A stretch of 64,000 bases of DNA from Dyadobacter psychrotolerans (lineage in GTDB: Bacteria; Bacteroidota; Bacteroidia; Cytophagales; Spirosomataceae). Under the pieces are notes generated by a model. The model saw only the letters and a list, made by a program, of their open reading frames with translations. It did not search any database and had not been told where the DNA came from. The DNA lies in assembly GCF_004349265.1 (NCBI RefSeq), contig NZ_SMFL01000022.1, positions 1 through 64,000 on the forward strand, read 5' to 3'. Positions 25,906-36,589 of the stretch are shown piece by piece; position 1 is the stretch's first letter, and each line of letters starts with the position of its first letter. The translations under genes and the position numbers were made by a program.

Positions 25906-28900
25906 ATGAAAGGTGAAACCAAAGTGACAGGGCGCATCTTTCGGAGCGCCCGATTTTTGAATTTGCTCCTGCTTTTTTTCAATGTATGGATCACGGTCCA
26001 TGCTCAAGAGGTGACAATCAATCTGATGCCGTTGAGCATTTCAGACCATTTCTCCCAGAATACCATTCAGACAATTTACCAGGACAGCTACGGATTTATG
26101 TGGTTTGGTACTCAGGACGGGCTCAACAAATACGACGGCTATCAAATAGAAGTTTTTAAGAGCCGCCAAAATGACCTGACTTCGCTTTCTGCAAACCACA
26201 TCACAGCAATCAGCGAAGATCAAAACGGGGATTTATGGATTGGAACCCGCACGGGAGGAGTCAATAAATATGACCGGGCAAAAGATATATTTACCCGTTT
26301 TCTGAAAAAGGAAGGGGATCCGAACTCGATTCACAACGATCAGGTCAATGTAATCTTTAAGGACAGCCAGGCAAATATCTGGATCGGTACACCCGATGGC
26401 TTGCACCGGGTGGCAAAGAACGGCAAATCATTTCAAAGAATCTCTTTGCAATCTGCAACCAGCCCAGCAGGCACAGATGAGGTACGCTCGATCTATGAAG
26501 ACCGGCAACATAATATGTGGATCGGTACCAATAAAGGTCTAAAACAGTTGCGAAGAAACGCGGGCACGGTGCTGTATTATCAAGACCGGAATTCCAGCAG
26601 TCAGGACGACACCATTGACGCGATATGTGAAGACGAAAGCGGAAATATCTGGATCGGTTGTGCAAGTGGCCTTAAAATGTTCAACAAGCAGAAACGTAGT
26701 TTTTACAAATATACCGTTGAGCCGGATATTAACTCGGTCGGCGGGCTTAATCCAGTCAGTTGCCTGCTTAATGCTGCGAACAACAAGTTCTGGCTCGGGT
26801 CCAACACGACATTGCAGCTCTTTGACATAGCGACAAAAAAGATTATTAAAATCAGTGACCGGACTGATGGCGACAGCCGCATGCCTAATGATGGAATTTA
26901 CTCCCTTTTTAAAGATAGTGCCGGCGTGTTATGGATCGGAACATCCAGTCAAGGGGTATTAAAACTTGATCAGAATCTGACCACCTTTCAATCCTTTAAA
27001 TCTTCGCTTGTCAATATTGCTTCTGCTAAAAATATTATCCGGTCTTTGGATGAAGACGGTGCGGGTAATCTTTACATTGCCACAGATGCCGGGCTTGAAT
27101 ATTTTGACAGGACCAAATTATCCTATAAAAAATATACGCATCAAAGCCGTAACCCTAACAGTCTTTCCAGCAATTATACCACCTCGGTGATCCATTCACA
27201 AAAAAGTGGTTTGGTGTGGGTAGGCACATATAGTAACGGTCTGGATGTCTTCGACCCCAGGTTAGGCACTTTTAAGCACTTCACAAAAGGTGCCGCCAAG
27301 GGTGCGCTCAACAGCAACGCTATCGATATTCTTCTCGAAGACCGAGGTGGCAGGATCTGGATAGGGACTGATGGAGGCGGGCTCAACCAGTTTGATCCGG
27401 CAACGGGTATTTTTACAAAATTCCTGCATGGTGCTGCCACGCCGTCAAATGGCCTTTGTGATAATACCATTCTGGCACTTTACGAGGATAAAAAAGGCAG
27501 CATATGGATCGGCGGCTATTCAAAGGGAATAAGCATTTTCGATTCTAAGCAAAATACTTTTTCGCAGCTCAACACTGCGAACAGCAAGCTTTCCATGGAC
27601 ATTGTAAGTTGTTTTTATGAGGACTCAAACGAAGTGATGTGGATCGGTACACAGGGAGGCGGATTAAACCGTTATGATCCCAAAACGGGATTGATTACAA
27701 TTTACAATGAGGATAATGGTTTAATCAACAATTCTGTCAATTATATCTGCGCGGATGCCTTCGGGACTTTATGGCTTACCACAAACAGCGGCATTACTTC
27801 ATTTGAGCCAATTAAGGGCATATTCAGAAATTTTGGAAAGAACAATAATCTGAAGTCACTGGAATTTAACCTCGGGGCGGGCACTAAACTTTCCACAGGT
27901 GAAATTGCAGTGGGAAGTATCAACGGGTTTACCATCATTGATCCCTCACGGTTGGCCCACAATAAGCACAAACCTAACATCGTTTTGACCGGCTTACAGC
28001 TTTTTAACAGGCCAGTTGGCGTAAAAACAGAAAACAGCCCCTTGAAGCAAACGCTTTTGACCTGTAAAGAAATCGAACTGGACTACGCTCAATCTGTCTT
28101 TACAGTTACATTTGCCGCGCTCGATTATACAAGTCCTGAAAGCAACCAATACGCCTACATCCTGGAAGGCTTTGATAAAGACTGGAGTCATACCGGAAAC
28201 GTGCACAATGCCACGTATACAAATCTAAACCCGGGAACGTATACTTTAAGGGTCAGGGCGTCCAACAATGACGGCTTATGGAGTGACAAAGAAGCTAGCG
28301 TTGTTATCCGTATCCGAACACCGTATTGGATGAGCTGGTGGTTTAAATTTGCACTGATCTCGATTGTAGCAACGGGTGCCTACCTGTTTTATTATTACCG
28401 GTTGAAATACGAGCGAAGACAGAAAACAAAGTTAGAATTGCTGGTCCGGCGCAGAACGGCAAAGATCAGAGACCAAAGCTCACATTTGGAAAAACTTAAT
28501 CAGGAGCTGGTGCATAGCACTGCCTCGCTGGGAGAGCTCAATAACCGCTTAAAAGAGCAGAAACAACAGGAACGAAACGCCAGACTGGCTGCCGAGTCGG
28601 CCCAGAAACAAGCTGATGCGGCCAATTCTGCAAAGAGTACTTTTCTGGCCACGATGAGTCACGAGTTGCGAACACCTATTAACGGCGTAATGGGAATGGC
28701 TTCTTTACTGACTGAAACGGCCTTGGACAACGAGCAAAAAGAATATGCGGAGGCTATCATTAACAGTGGAGAGTCACTGCTGAGTGTGATCAATGATGTT
28801 CTGGATTTTTCAAAGATTGAATCGGGAAATATTGAGCTGGAATCGCATCACTTTGGGCTTCGCAAATGTATTGAGGATGTTTTGGAATTGTTCGGTCCCA

Positions 28901-30162
28901 AAGTCGCAGAATCAGCAGTCGATTTACTTTATCTGATCGGAGATCAAGTTCCCGACTTCATAATTGGCGATAGTCTCAGACTTAGGCAGATCCTGATCAA
29001 CATGGTTGGCAATGCAGTCAAATTCACAGAACGCGGTGATGTGTTAATTAAAGTCACATTGGATAGTGAATCCAACGATCATTTGAAACTTTGTTTTCAA
29101 ATTCAGGACACGGGCATAGGCATACCCAAAAGCCAGCAAAAGAACCTTTTCAGAGCTTTCCATCAGCTGGACTCCTCCGTGACGCGAAAATACGGCGGAT
29201 CGGGATTAGGACTGGTGATCTGCGAGCGTCTGGTAAGATTAATGGGTGGTATGATTGAAGTGGAAAGTGACCTGGGCAGCGGGTCGACTTTCAGTTTTGT
29301 AATTGACTGCCAAAGAGGCCAAAATCTGCGATCCAGTGGCCAGCAGCCGGATAATACAATTTTCAGCGATAAGTGTGCATTGATCATCAATGACAACCCA
29401 AACAGTCTGCAAGCACTTAAAAGCCAGCTTACATCCCTTAAAATCAACGTTATTACGGCAGCTTCAGGAGCACAGGCGCTGCAAACCTTGGCAGCCAATA
29501 AGAATATAGATTTGGTAATTACGGACATGCAGATGCCCGATATGACCGGCCTGCAGTTAGCAAATAGCGTCAACGAGCTGCCAGGCGCTAGGCCGATAAT
29601 ACTTCTTGCTTCTCTGCGTGATGGAATTCAGAGCAGTAATTCTTCTCTCTTCGGAGCTGTCATCAGCAAGCCAGTGCGGCAGTCGAAACTTCTGCGGTCG
29701 GTCAATGATTTGTTAAAAATGCAGAATTCTCCTCAAACCGAGGTCCGTAAGACAGCTCTTCCAAAGGAATTTGCAAGTCAATATCCCTATAAAATTCTGG
29801 TAGCCGAAGATATTTTATTAAACCAGAAGTTGATTGTTTGGGTTCTCAATAAGCTGGGTTATCAGCCAGATCTGGCCAACAACGGGCGTGAAGTACTCGA
29901 AATGATGGAGGTTAAGGAATATGAGCTGATCTTAATGGATCTGCAGATGCCCGAGATGGACGGATTAGAAGCAACCCTGCTTATCCGGCAAATATATGGA
30001 CAACGGCCGTTCATTGTTGCATTGACTGCGAACGCAATGAGCGAGGACCGGCAGAATTGCATTGGCGCGGGAATGAATGACTATATGCCTAAGCCCATTA
30101 ACCTCGAAGTACTTAAAAAATGTCTTAAAACCCTAAGCAGCGTGCATCCAAATACACCCTAA
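25906..30162 (+). CDS. Giant hybrid sensor kinase (Reg_prop/Y_Y_Y-HisKA-HATPase-REC-REC)
   Basis: A 1418-residue membrane sensor kinase built like Bacteroidota hybrid two-component systems. A signal peptide (FLNLLLLFFNVWITVHAQ) leads to a periplasmic two-propeller sensor made of repeated 'DxxGxxWIGT..GL' Reg_prop blades (about 45-690), a Y_Y_Y domain (about 730-800; YAYILEGFDKDWSHTG), one membrane helix near 807-827, a coiled coil, HisKA with His919 in TMSHELRTPINGVMGMASLL, a HATPase, and two receivers. The first receiver is degenerate in its acidic pocket but keeps VITDMQMPDMTG; the second is complete (VAEDILLNQ, ILMDLQMPEMDG, ALTAN, MPKPI). Classical HTCS proteins end in an AraC domain; this one has none, so a separate output protein is needed. 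A TonB-dependent receptor gene follows 19 bases later. Confidence 0.93.
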   Translation: MKGETKVTGRIFRSARFLNLLLLFFNVWITVHAQEVTINLMPLSISDHFSQNTIQTIYQDSYGFMWFGTQDGLNKYDGYQIEVFKSRQNDLTSLSANHITAISEDQNGDLWIGTRTGGVNKYDRAKDIFTRFLKKEGDPNSIHNDQVNVIFKDSQANIWIGTPDGLHRVAKNGKSFQRISLQSATSPAGTDEVRSIYEDRQHNMWIGTNKGLKQLRRNAGTVLYYQDRNSSSQDDTIDAICEDESGNIWIGCASGLKMFNKQKRSFYKYTVEPDINSVGGLNPVSCLLNAANNKFWLGSNTTLQLFDIATKKIIKISDRTDGDSRMPNDGIYSLFKDSAGVLWIGTSSQGVLKLDQNLTTFQSFKSSLVNIASAKNIIRSLDEDGAGNLYIATDAGLEYFDRTKLSYKKYTHQSRNPNSLSSNYTTSVIHSQKSGLVWVGTYSNGLDVFDPRLGTFKHFTKGAAKGALNSNAIDILLEDRGGRIWIGTDGGGLNQFDPATGIFTKFLHGAATPSNGLCDNTILALYEDKKGSIWIGGYSKGISIFDSKQNTFSQLNTANSKLSMDIVSCFYEDSNEVMWIGTQGGGLNRYDPKTGLITIYNEDNGLINNSVNYICADAFGTLWLTTNSGITSFEPIKGIFRNFGKNNNLKSLEFNLGAGTKLSTGEIAVGSINGFTIIDPSRLAHNKHKPNIVLTGLQLFNRPVGVKTENSPLKQTLLTCKEIELDYAQSVFTVTFAALDYTSPESNQYAYILEGFDKDWSHTGNVHNATYTNLNPGTYTLRVRASNNDGLWSDKEASVVIRIRTPYWMSWWFKFALISIVATGAYLFYYYRLKYERRQKTKLELLVRRRTAKIRDQSSHLEKLNQELVHSTASLGELNNRLKEQKQQERNARLAAESAQKQADAANSAKSTFLATMSHELRTPINGVMGMASLLTETALDNEQKEYAEAIINSGESLLSVINDVLDFSKIESGNIELESHHFGLRKCIEDVLELFGPKVAESAVDLLYLIGDQVPDFIIGDSLRLRQILINMVGNAVKFTERGDVLIKVTLDSESNDHLKLCFQIQDTGIGIPKSQQKNLFRAFHQLDSSVTRKYGGSGLGLVICERLVRLMGGMIEVESDLGSGSTFSFVIDCQRGQNLRSSGQQPDNTIFSDKCALIINDNPNSLQALKSQLTSLKINVITAASGAQALQTLAANKNIDLVITDMQMPDMTGLQLANSVNELPGARPIILLASLRDGIQSSNSSLFGAVISKPVRQSKLLRSVNDLLKMQNSPQTEVRKTALPKEFASQYPYKILVAEDILLNQKLIVWVLNKLGYQPDLANNGREVLEMMEVKEYELILMDLQMPEMDGLEATLLIRQIYGQRPFIVALTANAMSEDRQNCIGAGMNDYMPKPINLEVLKKCLKTLSSVHPNTP

Positions 30163-30181
30163 GCCAGTATTCTGTAATTCT

Positions 30182-32593
30182 ATGATTTTTTCTAACTCAT
30201 TTATCAACGCCGCTTTACGTGTATTTTTCTTTTCAATTATTGTACCGATACTGACGTTTGCCCAAAATACAAAGGGCACCTTAGCAGGCAACATTACGGA
30301 TGCAAACGGCTTGCCGGTAGCGTTTGCAAGCATTGCGTTCAACGGCCTCACAACGACTGCAAACACCGACGAGCAAGGAAACTACCTGATTAAGGCAGAT
30401 GCAGGAAACTACCAGATTACTGCCACGCTAATTGGATATCATTCGAAAGAATTAACGGTTACCATTAAGGGTGGCGCAAATACAACGCTTTCTTTTCAGA
30501 TGACGGAAAATCCTTTGATGATAAAAGAGATGGCCGTCTGGGGGATCAGGTCAAAATCGGCTACTGCAACGCGTACGCTGATTGAAATAGAAGACATACC
30601 TCAATCCATTGCGGTTATCGGACAAAAACTCATTAACCAGCAATCAGCTCACGACCTGGCTACGATCGTACGCAATATCAGCGGTGTGACTTTCACAGGC
30701 AATTACAGCGGGGCGGGCTCCGCACAGTTTTTTAATGCAAGGGGCTTTGATTTGAATGACGCGCAAAATTATCGCTGGAACGGGATGATGATCTGGAACT
30801 GGGGCAATAATTATGCTGATAACATCGAGCAGGTAGAATTTTTGAAAGGTCCGGCTTCTATCTTGTTCGGCGATGTTGCCCCAGGGGGAGTCTTTAATTT
30901 TGTTACAAAAAAGCCACTTGCTGATTTTGCCGGCCGTGCGCAGATTAAGACTGGTTCCTGGGGACTTGCCCGAACATCGATTGACCTGACCGGTCCATTG
31001 ACTAAAAGCCATAATCTCAGGTTCCGCATAAACGCATCGCTGGAAAAAAGCAAGAGTTTTAGAGATCATGTCAGTTCCGACAACAGACTTATTGCTCCTG
31101 CTATTTCCTGGAATATTACCCCGAAATTTTCATTGAACGTCGAATCGGTCCTCCGTGCTTCTGCTTCTACGGACGATGCCGGGCTGGTATCACCTGACGG
31201 AACAATTGCTGGCCTGGGTCAGCTCAGGCCTTCGCAGTATTTGGGGGAACCTGCACTAAAGTATTGCTTTGGAGAACAAAGTCACCTTTTGACACTTAAC
31301 TATCAACTAAGTAAATCGTGGAGAGTCGCAGCCCGGGGCTTTTTGGCCAGAACCAACAACCGTCCTTTTGGAATTTGGTTTGACCAGCCCGATTTAAAGG
31401 GCGACTTTGCACGCCGCATTTACGGATTTTACCAAAAATCCAAGAACCTGGCAACTTCTGCCGACGCCTATGGTACTTTTTACACCGGCTCTGTCAAACA
31501 TCAGCTTCTGATCGGAGTGGATTTTCAAAGCACGCGTTATCGGTATACAAATGGAGGAGAATTGAGCTTGCTTGACAGCAGCAACATCTACTATTCCCAA
31601 TATGGCATAACCAGTATCAATCAACCTGCCAAGTCGCCATTCAGACCCTACATTTCCATCATTGAGCGGACCGGCTTTTACATTCAGGACCAGCTGATGC
31701 TGTTGGGTGACAAACTGCAGGTATTGGTCGGTGTACGGGCAGGCATTACCAGACAAGGTAATCATTATTTGCAGGATGAAATCTCAGGAACAGACTACGA
31801 AGGTTACCTGGATGATATAGTCAGCAAGAAGGCTCTGACGCCCCGGGTAGGTTTTGTTTACAAACCCAGAGCACGCTTGTCGCTTTATGCTTCCTATTCG
31901 AAAGGTTACGAGGTTAACTCGCCCGATATTTTTGCCAAAAATTATAAAGAATACGCCCTGCCGCCAGCTACCGTGAGCTCTCAGATTGAAGCAGGAACGA
32001 AGACTGAACTATTTTCTAATAAATTAGGGGTATCGCTAAGCATTTTTCAGATTGATAAACACAACCCATATGGATATGTTTACCTAGATCCGATTCATCC
32101 CAATTATGATGAATACAATGTGTATTACGATGGTCATCATCGTAGCCAGGGAATAGAAATCGACTGGGACGGAATGCTGCTGCCCTCACTTTCATTGACA
32201 TCCGGCGCATCTTATACACAGACCAAAGTTATTTCCGATCCCGGCTACCCGACAGGCAATTTATTGCCAAACGCCCCGCGATTGGCTGCCAATATATGGC
32301 TGAGTTATCATCCTTTCAAGAGAAATTCTGGTTTCTCAATCAGCTCAGGCCTGTTTTATAAAGACAAATTTTTTTCAGGAATCGCAAATGATCCGGCTCT
32401 TTTAATTCCAAAAAGCTACACCTGGGATATTGGTCTTGGCTATAAATTTAAAAATTATGAAGTGCAGATAAATGCTATGAATATAACCAACCAGGTGAGT
32501 TATTCCAATCCGTGGCAATTTAATCTTTTCGATGTAAGGCCGCTGCGGCAGTTCATAATCATGCTAAACTATCGGTTTGGCAAGCTAAGATAA
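30182..32593 (+). CDS. TonB-dependent siderophore-type receptor
   Basis: An outer-membrane receptor of 803 residues. It has a signal peptide (FFSIIVPILTFAQ), a carboxypeptidase-regulatory-like domain (about 35-115; GNITDANGLPVAFASIAFNG), a plug (IEDIPQSIAVIGQKLINQQS; EQVEFLKGPASILFGDVAPG), and a 22-strand barrel ending in a C-terminal aromatic strand (FIIMLNYRFGKLR). The plug motifs match the TonB-dependent siderophore receptor family (FhuA/FpvA-like). It is not SusC-like and has no SusD partner. The 19-base gap to the hybrid kinase indicates an operon, so the kinase may control uptake through it. Confidence 0.92.
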   Translation: MIFSNSFINAALRVFFFSIIVPILTFAQNTKGTLAGNITDANGLPVAFASIAFNGLTTTANTDEQGNYLIKADAGNYQITATLIGYHSKELTVTIKGGANTTLSFQMTENPLMIKEMAVWGIRSKSATATRTLIEIEDIPQSIAVIGQKLINQQSAHDLATIVRNISGVTFTGNYSGAGSAQFFNARGFDLNDAQNYRWNGMMIWNWGNNYADNIEQVEFLKGPASILFGDVAPGGVFNFVTKKPLADFAGRAQIKTGSWGLARTSIDLTGPLTKSHNLRFRINASLEKSKSFRDHVSSDNRLIAPAISWNITPKFSLNVESVLRASASTDDAGLVSPDGTIAGLGQLRPSQYLGEPALKYCFGEQSHLLTLNYQLSKSWRVAARGFLARTNNRPFGIWFDQPDLKGDFARRIYGFYQKSKNLATSADAYGTFYTGSVKHQLLIGVDFQSTRYRYTNGGELSLLDSSNIYYSQYGITSINQPAKSPFRPYISIIERTGFYIQDQLMLLGDKLQVLVGVRAGITRQGNHYLQDEISGTDYEGYLDDIVSKKALTPRVGFVYKPRARLSLYASYSKGYEVNSPDIFAKNYKEYALPPATVSSQIEAGTKTELFSNKLGVSLSIFQIDKHNPYGYVYLDPIHPNYDEYNVYYDGHHRSQGIEIDWDGMLLPSLSLTSGASYTQTKVISDPGYPTGNLLPNAPRLAANIWLSYHPFKRNSGFSISSGLFYKDKFFSGIANDPALLIPKSYTWDIGLGYKFKNYEVQINAMNITNQVSYSNPWQFNLFDVRPLRQFIIMLNYRFGKLR

Positions 32594-32971
32594 TGCCTGC
32601 TGATCCTATTTTAAGATGTTGAAAATTTTTGGTTGCCAAAGGATCGTACCTTCTCGCTCAGCCTCATAAAAAAATCGGGTCATGCAAATTCATATGCTGC
32701 TTTGAGGTTGCATAGCCAAAGTGGCGCTTTTAAAATGCACCACTGCTGATCAGGCCTCGAGCTGGAAAGCAATAATTAACAAAGCGGTCAAATTTTTTCT
32801 TGTTCTGTGAAAATACCGATAATTCCTGGAAGCCCTCACACCTGAATGTGAATAAATAGATGGCGTTTACACTATAATTTAATGATAAGAGATCAAATAA
32901 ATTCTATATTATTTTGGATTTACAGTAAAATACTTCTATAAAAATGCAATTATAAAGTGTATTTTTATAAA
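32594..32971. other. Intergenic spacer
   Basis: No gene or strong hairpin is visible. The last 100 bases are very AT-rich and should hold the promoter for the second hybrid kinase. Confidence 0.4.
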
Positions 32972-35900
32972 ATGGTTAAAGGGATCGAATATCAGAATAT
33001 TAGAAGAAGTAAATCAACTGAATTTTCAGATCACGAAAAAGACATGGAGCTGGTAATGCCCGGTTATGCTATTATGGATGCAGCCATCCGGCAGAGCTTT
33101 GATGATCTTGCCGAACTGCTTTGTTTGGTATGCGATGCGCCGACAAGCCTAATTGTGTTTATTAATCCGAAAGGCTTGATGGTTAAAATCGGGAAAGATG
33201 CCCATTCAGGCGAGATGACTTTACCGAGCTCCTTCTGTGAGTTTACAATGAGGCAAGGTTCGTTTTGTGAGATTGCTGATTTAAGCCTGGATTATCGTTT
33301 TGAAAGTAATGAACTAGTTGGAAAGCAAGCTGGCATACGGTTCTATGCCGGCTACCCGCTTATAGATCATGATGACAACCAATTTGGCAGTGTATGTGTC
33401 CTTGATTACAAAGTCCGAAAACTGGATCAGTCACAGATCCGATCGCTTCAACTCATCGCTTCCCAGGCGATTGCTCTGATAAAAGCGCAAAAAAATCAGG
33501 AGCAGGCAGCGCTAACGCATCACAACGACAACCTTGTGGGAGAGTTCAATAAGGATAGTATAAGTAACAGTGAAGAAAAGCTCAAATCCTTTTTTGAAAA
33601 TTCACAGGGGCTGATGTGTACACACGATCTTGATGGCAATTTTACTGCCGTCAATTCTGTGGGAGCAGGGCTTTTGGGTTACACGGTTGAGCAGATCCTG
33701 GAAATGAACCTGCGCGATTTGACCCCATTGAAGCACCGCCAGGGTTTAGAAGCATATCTGCATCAGGTCCGGTATATAGGAAGATCCAGCGGTTTAATCA
33801 CTACCGTGCATAAAGACGGACATCACGTTATATGGAGTTACCGCAATGCATTGGTCAAGGAGTTGAATGGCCAGGATTATATTGTTGGAAATTGTATCGA
33901 CATAACACAAAGCCACAATCAGGCCAAAGAGCTGCATAAAACGCAGCAGATGCTGATGCAAACCAACAAGATAGCAGGGGTAGGAGGTTGGGAATTTAAT
34001 CTGTTCAATAGGGAATTCTACTGGTCTGAGCTTGCCAGACAGATTTACCAAGAAGGTGCAGATTTCCACCTGGACACTGAAACTGTGCTAAACTTTTACA
34101 AAGCAGGTGACAGTAGAGACAGGGTTGCGTTCGCTATATCCGACGCCATTGCGAATGGGACTGCTCACGACTTAGAAGTACAGATTGTAAACAGCGAATC
34201 GCAGCAGCGTTGGGTACGGGTTGTAGTGAATGCCGAATTTGTCAGCGGCCAGTGTAAGAGGCTTTACGGGACAGTACAGGACATCGATGAAAAGAAAAAG
34301 ACTGAAATTCAGATAGCCCAGACAAAGGTGCAGCTCAGCATCCAGCAGGCACGCTTACTGGCATTTGTTGAACATATACCGGCAGTTGTTGCGATGCTGG
34401 ACAACGAGGCGAGGTATTTGGTCGTCAGTCGGAAATGGGAGCAGGAATACGGCCTAGCTGGCAAGGATGTCATTGGAAAGAGCCATTATGAGATATTCGA
34501 AAATACGAGTCAGCACTGGAAGGACAGATATCAACACGCCCTTTCAGGAAAGGGTGTGCTTAAAGGAGAAGACGTGTCCCGGCCACAGGGATGGGAGCAT
34601 GACAAGTACCTGTCATGGGAAGTTTGGCCATGGTACCAGTTTGATAGCAAAATAGGCGGGATTATTTCCCTTATACATGATGTGACTGAGACGGAATTAC
34701 GTGGTCAGGAGCTAAAAAACGCGAGAGAGCAGGCAGAACATGCGAGTATGGCTAAGTCCGAATTTCTGGCCAATATGAGCCACGAAATACGGACTCCTCT
34801 GAACGGTGTGATCGGATTTACAGATCTCATGCTTAAAACGCATATGAGTGACACCCAAAAACAGTACCTAGGCATTGTCAACCAGTCAGCTAATACGCTG
34901 TTGAGTATCATTAACGATATTCTGGATTTTTCAAAAATTGAAGCCGGTAAACTTGAACTTGACATTGCCAGATATGACATTTATGAGATAGCTGCACAAA
35001 CGGCCGACATTATTTCTTTTCAGGTGCAACGCAAAGGTCTTGAAATGTTGCTCGATGTTCCTTGTTGCCTGCCCCGTTTTGTATGGGTGGACGATATCCG
35101 CCTTAAACAGGTTCTGATAAATTTGCTGAGCAATGCTGCGAAATTCACTGAAAGCGGAGAAATTGAACTGAAAATAGAAGTCTTAAAATACGAACCGCAG
35201 ATTCACGACGCCATCACTTGCAGGTTTATCGTGCGTGATACCGGTATTGGAATCCGGGAGGAAAAGAGGACTAAAATTTTTGAAGCATTTCTTCAGGAAG
35301 ACGGATCTACAACTAAGAAATATGGCGGAACGGGGCTGGGCCTGACGATTTCCAACCAATTGTTGGCGCTGATGGGCAGCTCCCTACAGCTGGAGAGCGT
35401 ACATGGTGTGGGTAGTACCCTGTTTTTTGATCTGAACATGAAGTGCGAACAAGGGGATGCTATCTCAGCCCCGGCTGTTGGTCCTATCGCTAATGTGCTC
35501 ATTGTAGATGACAATGCAAATAACGGCAGGATCATGCAAAGGATGTTAAACCAGCTTAATATTAAATCTTACCTGGTAGACAGTGGTCTGCATGCCTTAG
35601 ACACGCTTGCAGGTGAGGCGATTTACAACGCCGTGCTGATGGATTACCACATGCCCCATTTGGATGGACTGCAAACAATACGACAGATCCGAAAGAACTT
35701 TTCTAGTCGGCAGCTGCCGATCATATTAATGAATAGCACCGCAGATGATGCCATAGTTTTAAAAGCTAGTGAGGAACTTCAGATTAATTTACGATTGACT
35801 AAACCCATAAGACTGGAACAGATTTCCAAAGCGCTTGCCAGTCTGGTTCACAAAGAAAGTGGCTTGCCATCGGCCACAGTTTCCCTTAATCCACAGGTAT

Positions 35901-36286
35901 TTACCAGGAAAATTTCCGTTCTGGTGGCCGAGGATCATTTAATAAATATGTTACTGGCTAAAACTTTGATTAATAAGATAGCGACCAATGCGACAATTCT
36001 GGAAGTCGCTAATGGTAAAGAAGCGCTTGAACTGTGCCAGAAGCAATTACCGGATTTGATCTTTATAGATATTCAAATGCCACTGATGAACGGCCACGAA
36101 GCTACCTCTCTGATCAGGAAGTTACCTGGTGCAGACAAAGTATTTATTGTAGCACTTACCGCAGGCAATGTTATGGGAGAAAAAGAAAAGTGCATTGAGG
36201 CCGGAATGGATGACTTTATATCCAAACCTTTTGTACAGGATGCCATATGGGAGGTATTTCAAAGGTTCGAGAATCTGGGGGAATAG
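32972..36286 (+). CDS. Cytosolic hybrid kinase (GAF-PAS-PAS-PAS-HisKA-HATPase-REC-REC)
   Basis: A 1104-residue soluble hybrid kinase with no membrane helix. It begins with a GAF domain (about 25-180; SSFCEFTMRQG, GIRFYAGYPL) and continues with three PAS domains (LKSFFENSQGLMCTHDLDGN; KIAGVGGWEFNLFNREFYWS; FVEHIPAVVAMLDNEARYLV). Then come HisKA with His604 in NMSHEIRTPLNGVIGFTDLM, a HATPase (NLLSNAAKFTESGEIEL, YGGTGLGLTISNQL), and two receivers (LMDYHMPHLDGLQ; FIDIQMPLMNGHEATSLIRK with LTAGN and ISKPF). ATG 32972 is preferred over an in-frame GTG 15 bases earlier. The GAF type matches the GAF-PAS protein at 21740-22843. Target genes are unknown. Confidence 0.93.
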   Translation: MVKGIEYQNIRRSKSTEFSDHEKDMELVMPGYAIMDAAIRQSFDDLAELLCLVCDAPTSLIVFINPKGLMVKIGKDAHSGEMTLPSSFCEFTMRQGSFCEIADLSLDYRFESNELVGKQAGIRFYAGYPLIDHDDNQFGSVCVLDYKVRKLDQSQIRSLQLIASQAIALIKAQKNQEQAALTHHNDNLVGEFNKDSISNSEEKLKSFFENSQGLMCTHDLDGNFTAVNSVGAGLLGYTVEQILEMNLRDLTPLKHRQGLEAYLHQVRYIGRSSGLITTVHKDGHHVIWSYRNALVKELNGQDYIVGNCIDITQSHNQAKELHKTQQMLMQTNKIAGVGGWEFNLFNREFYWSELARQIYQEGADFHLDTETVLNFYKAGDSRDRVAFAISDAIANGTAHDLEVQIVNSESQQRWVRVVVNAEFVSGQCKRLYGTVQDIDEKKKTEIQIAQTKVQLSIQQARLLAFVEHIPAVVAMLDNEARYLVVSRKWEQEYGLAGKDVIGKSHYEIFENTSQHWKDRYQHALSGKGVLKGEDVSRPQGWEHDKYLSWEVWPWYQFDSKIGGIISLIHDVTETELRGQELKNAREQAEHASMAKSEFLANMSHEIRTPLNGVIGFTDLMLKTHMSDTQKQYLGIVNQSANTLLSIINDILDFSKIEAGKLELDIARYDIYEIAAQTADIISFQVQRKGLEMLLDVPCCLPRFVWVDDIRLKQVLINLLSNAAKFTESGEIELKIEVLKYEPQIHDAITCRFIVRDTGIGIREEKRTKIFEAFLQEDGSTTKKYGGTGLGLTISNQLLALMGSSLQLESVHGVGSTLFFDLNMKCEQGDAISAPAVGPIANVLIVDDNANNGRIMQRMLNQLNIKSYLVDSGLHALDTLAGEAIYNAVLMDYHMPHLDGLQTIRQIRKNFSSRQLPIILMNSTADDAIVLKASEELQINLRLTKPIRLEQISKALASLVHKESGLPSATVSLNPQVFTRKISVLVAEDHLINMLLAKTLINKIATNATILEVANGKEALELCQKQLPDLIFIDIQMPLMNGHEATSLIRKLPGADKVFIVALTAGNVMGEKEKCIEAGMDDFISKPFVQDAIWEVFQRFENLGE

Positions 36287-36296
36287 CAAATTAAAA

Positions 36297-36331
36297 GTGA
36301 CAGAATTCATTCCCGAAGCTTTTACTGTCAC
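36297..36331 (+). terminator. Possible terminator after the second hybrid kinase
   Basis: GTGACAG (36297-36303) pairs with CTGTCAC (36325-36331) and is followed by AATTTT. The loop is long (21 bases), so it is only a weak candidate. Confidence 0.35.
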
Positions 36332-36589
36332 AATTTTAGCGGTCTTGATGAAAGGGTCATTAAAAGGAGTCAATGAAACATTGATATCATCATGCTCATG
36401 ACGGACTGTTTCTTCCTGATAGCTATGACCAAAATCAGCTCAGTAGTAATGGCTGGTGTAATATCTTCCAGATTGTCGAATATAATTGAGCAAAATAAAT
36501 CGGGCACTTAATCAAATGGATCGGATGAGTGTGCGTATGGATAGGAATCCATCGATTCTTTGTATTGACAGGCAAAGCGTTAAGTTTAT

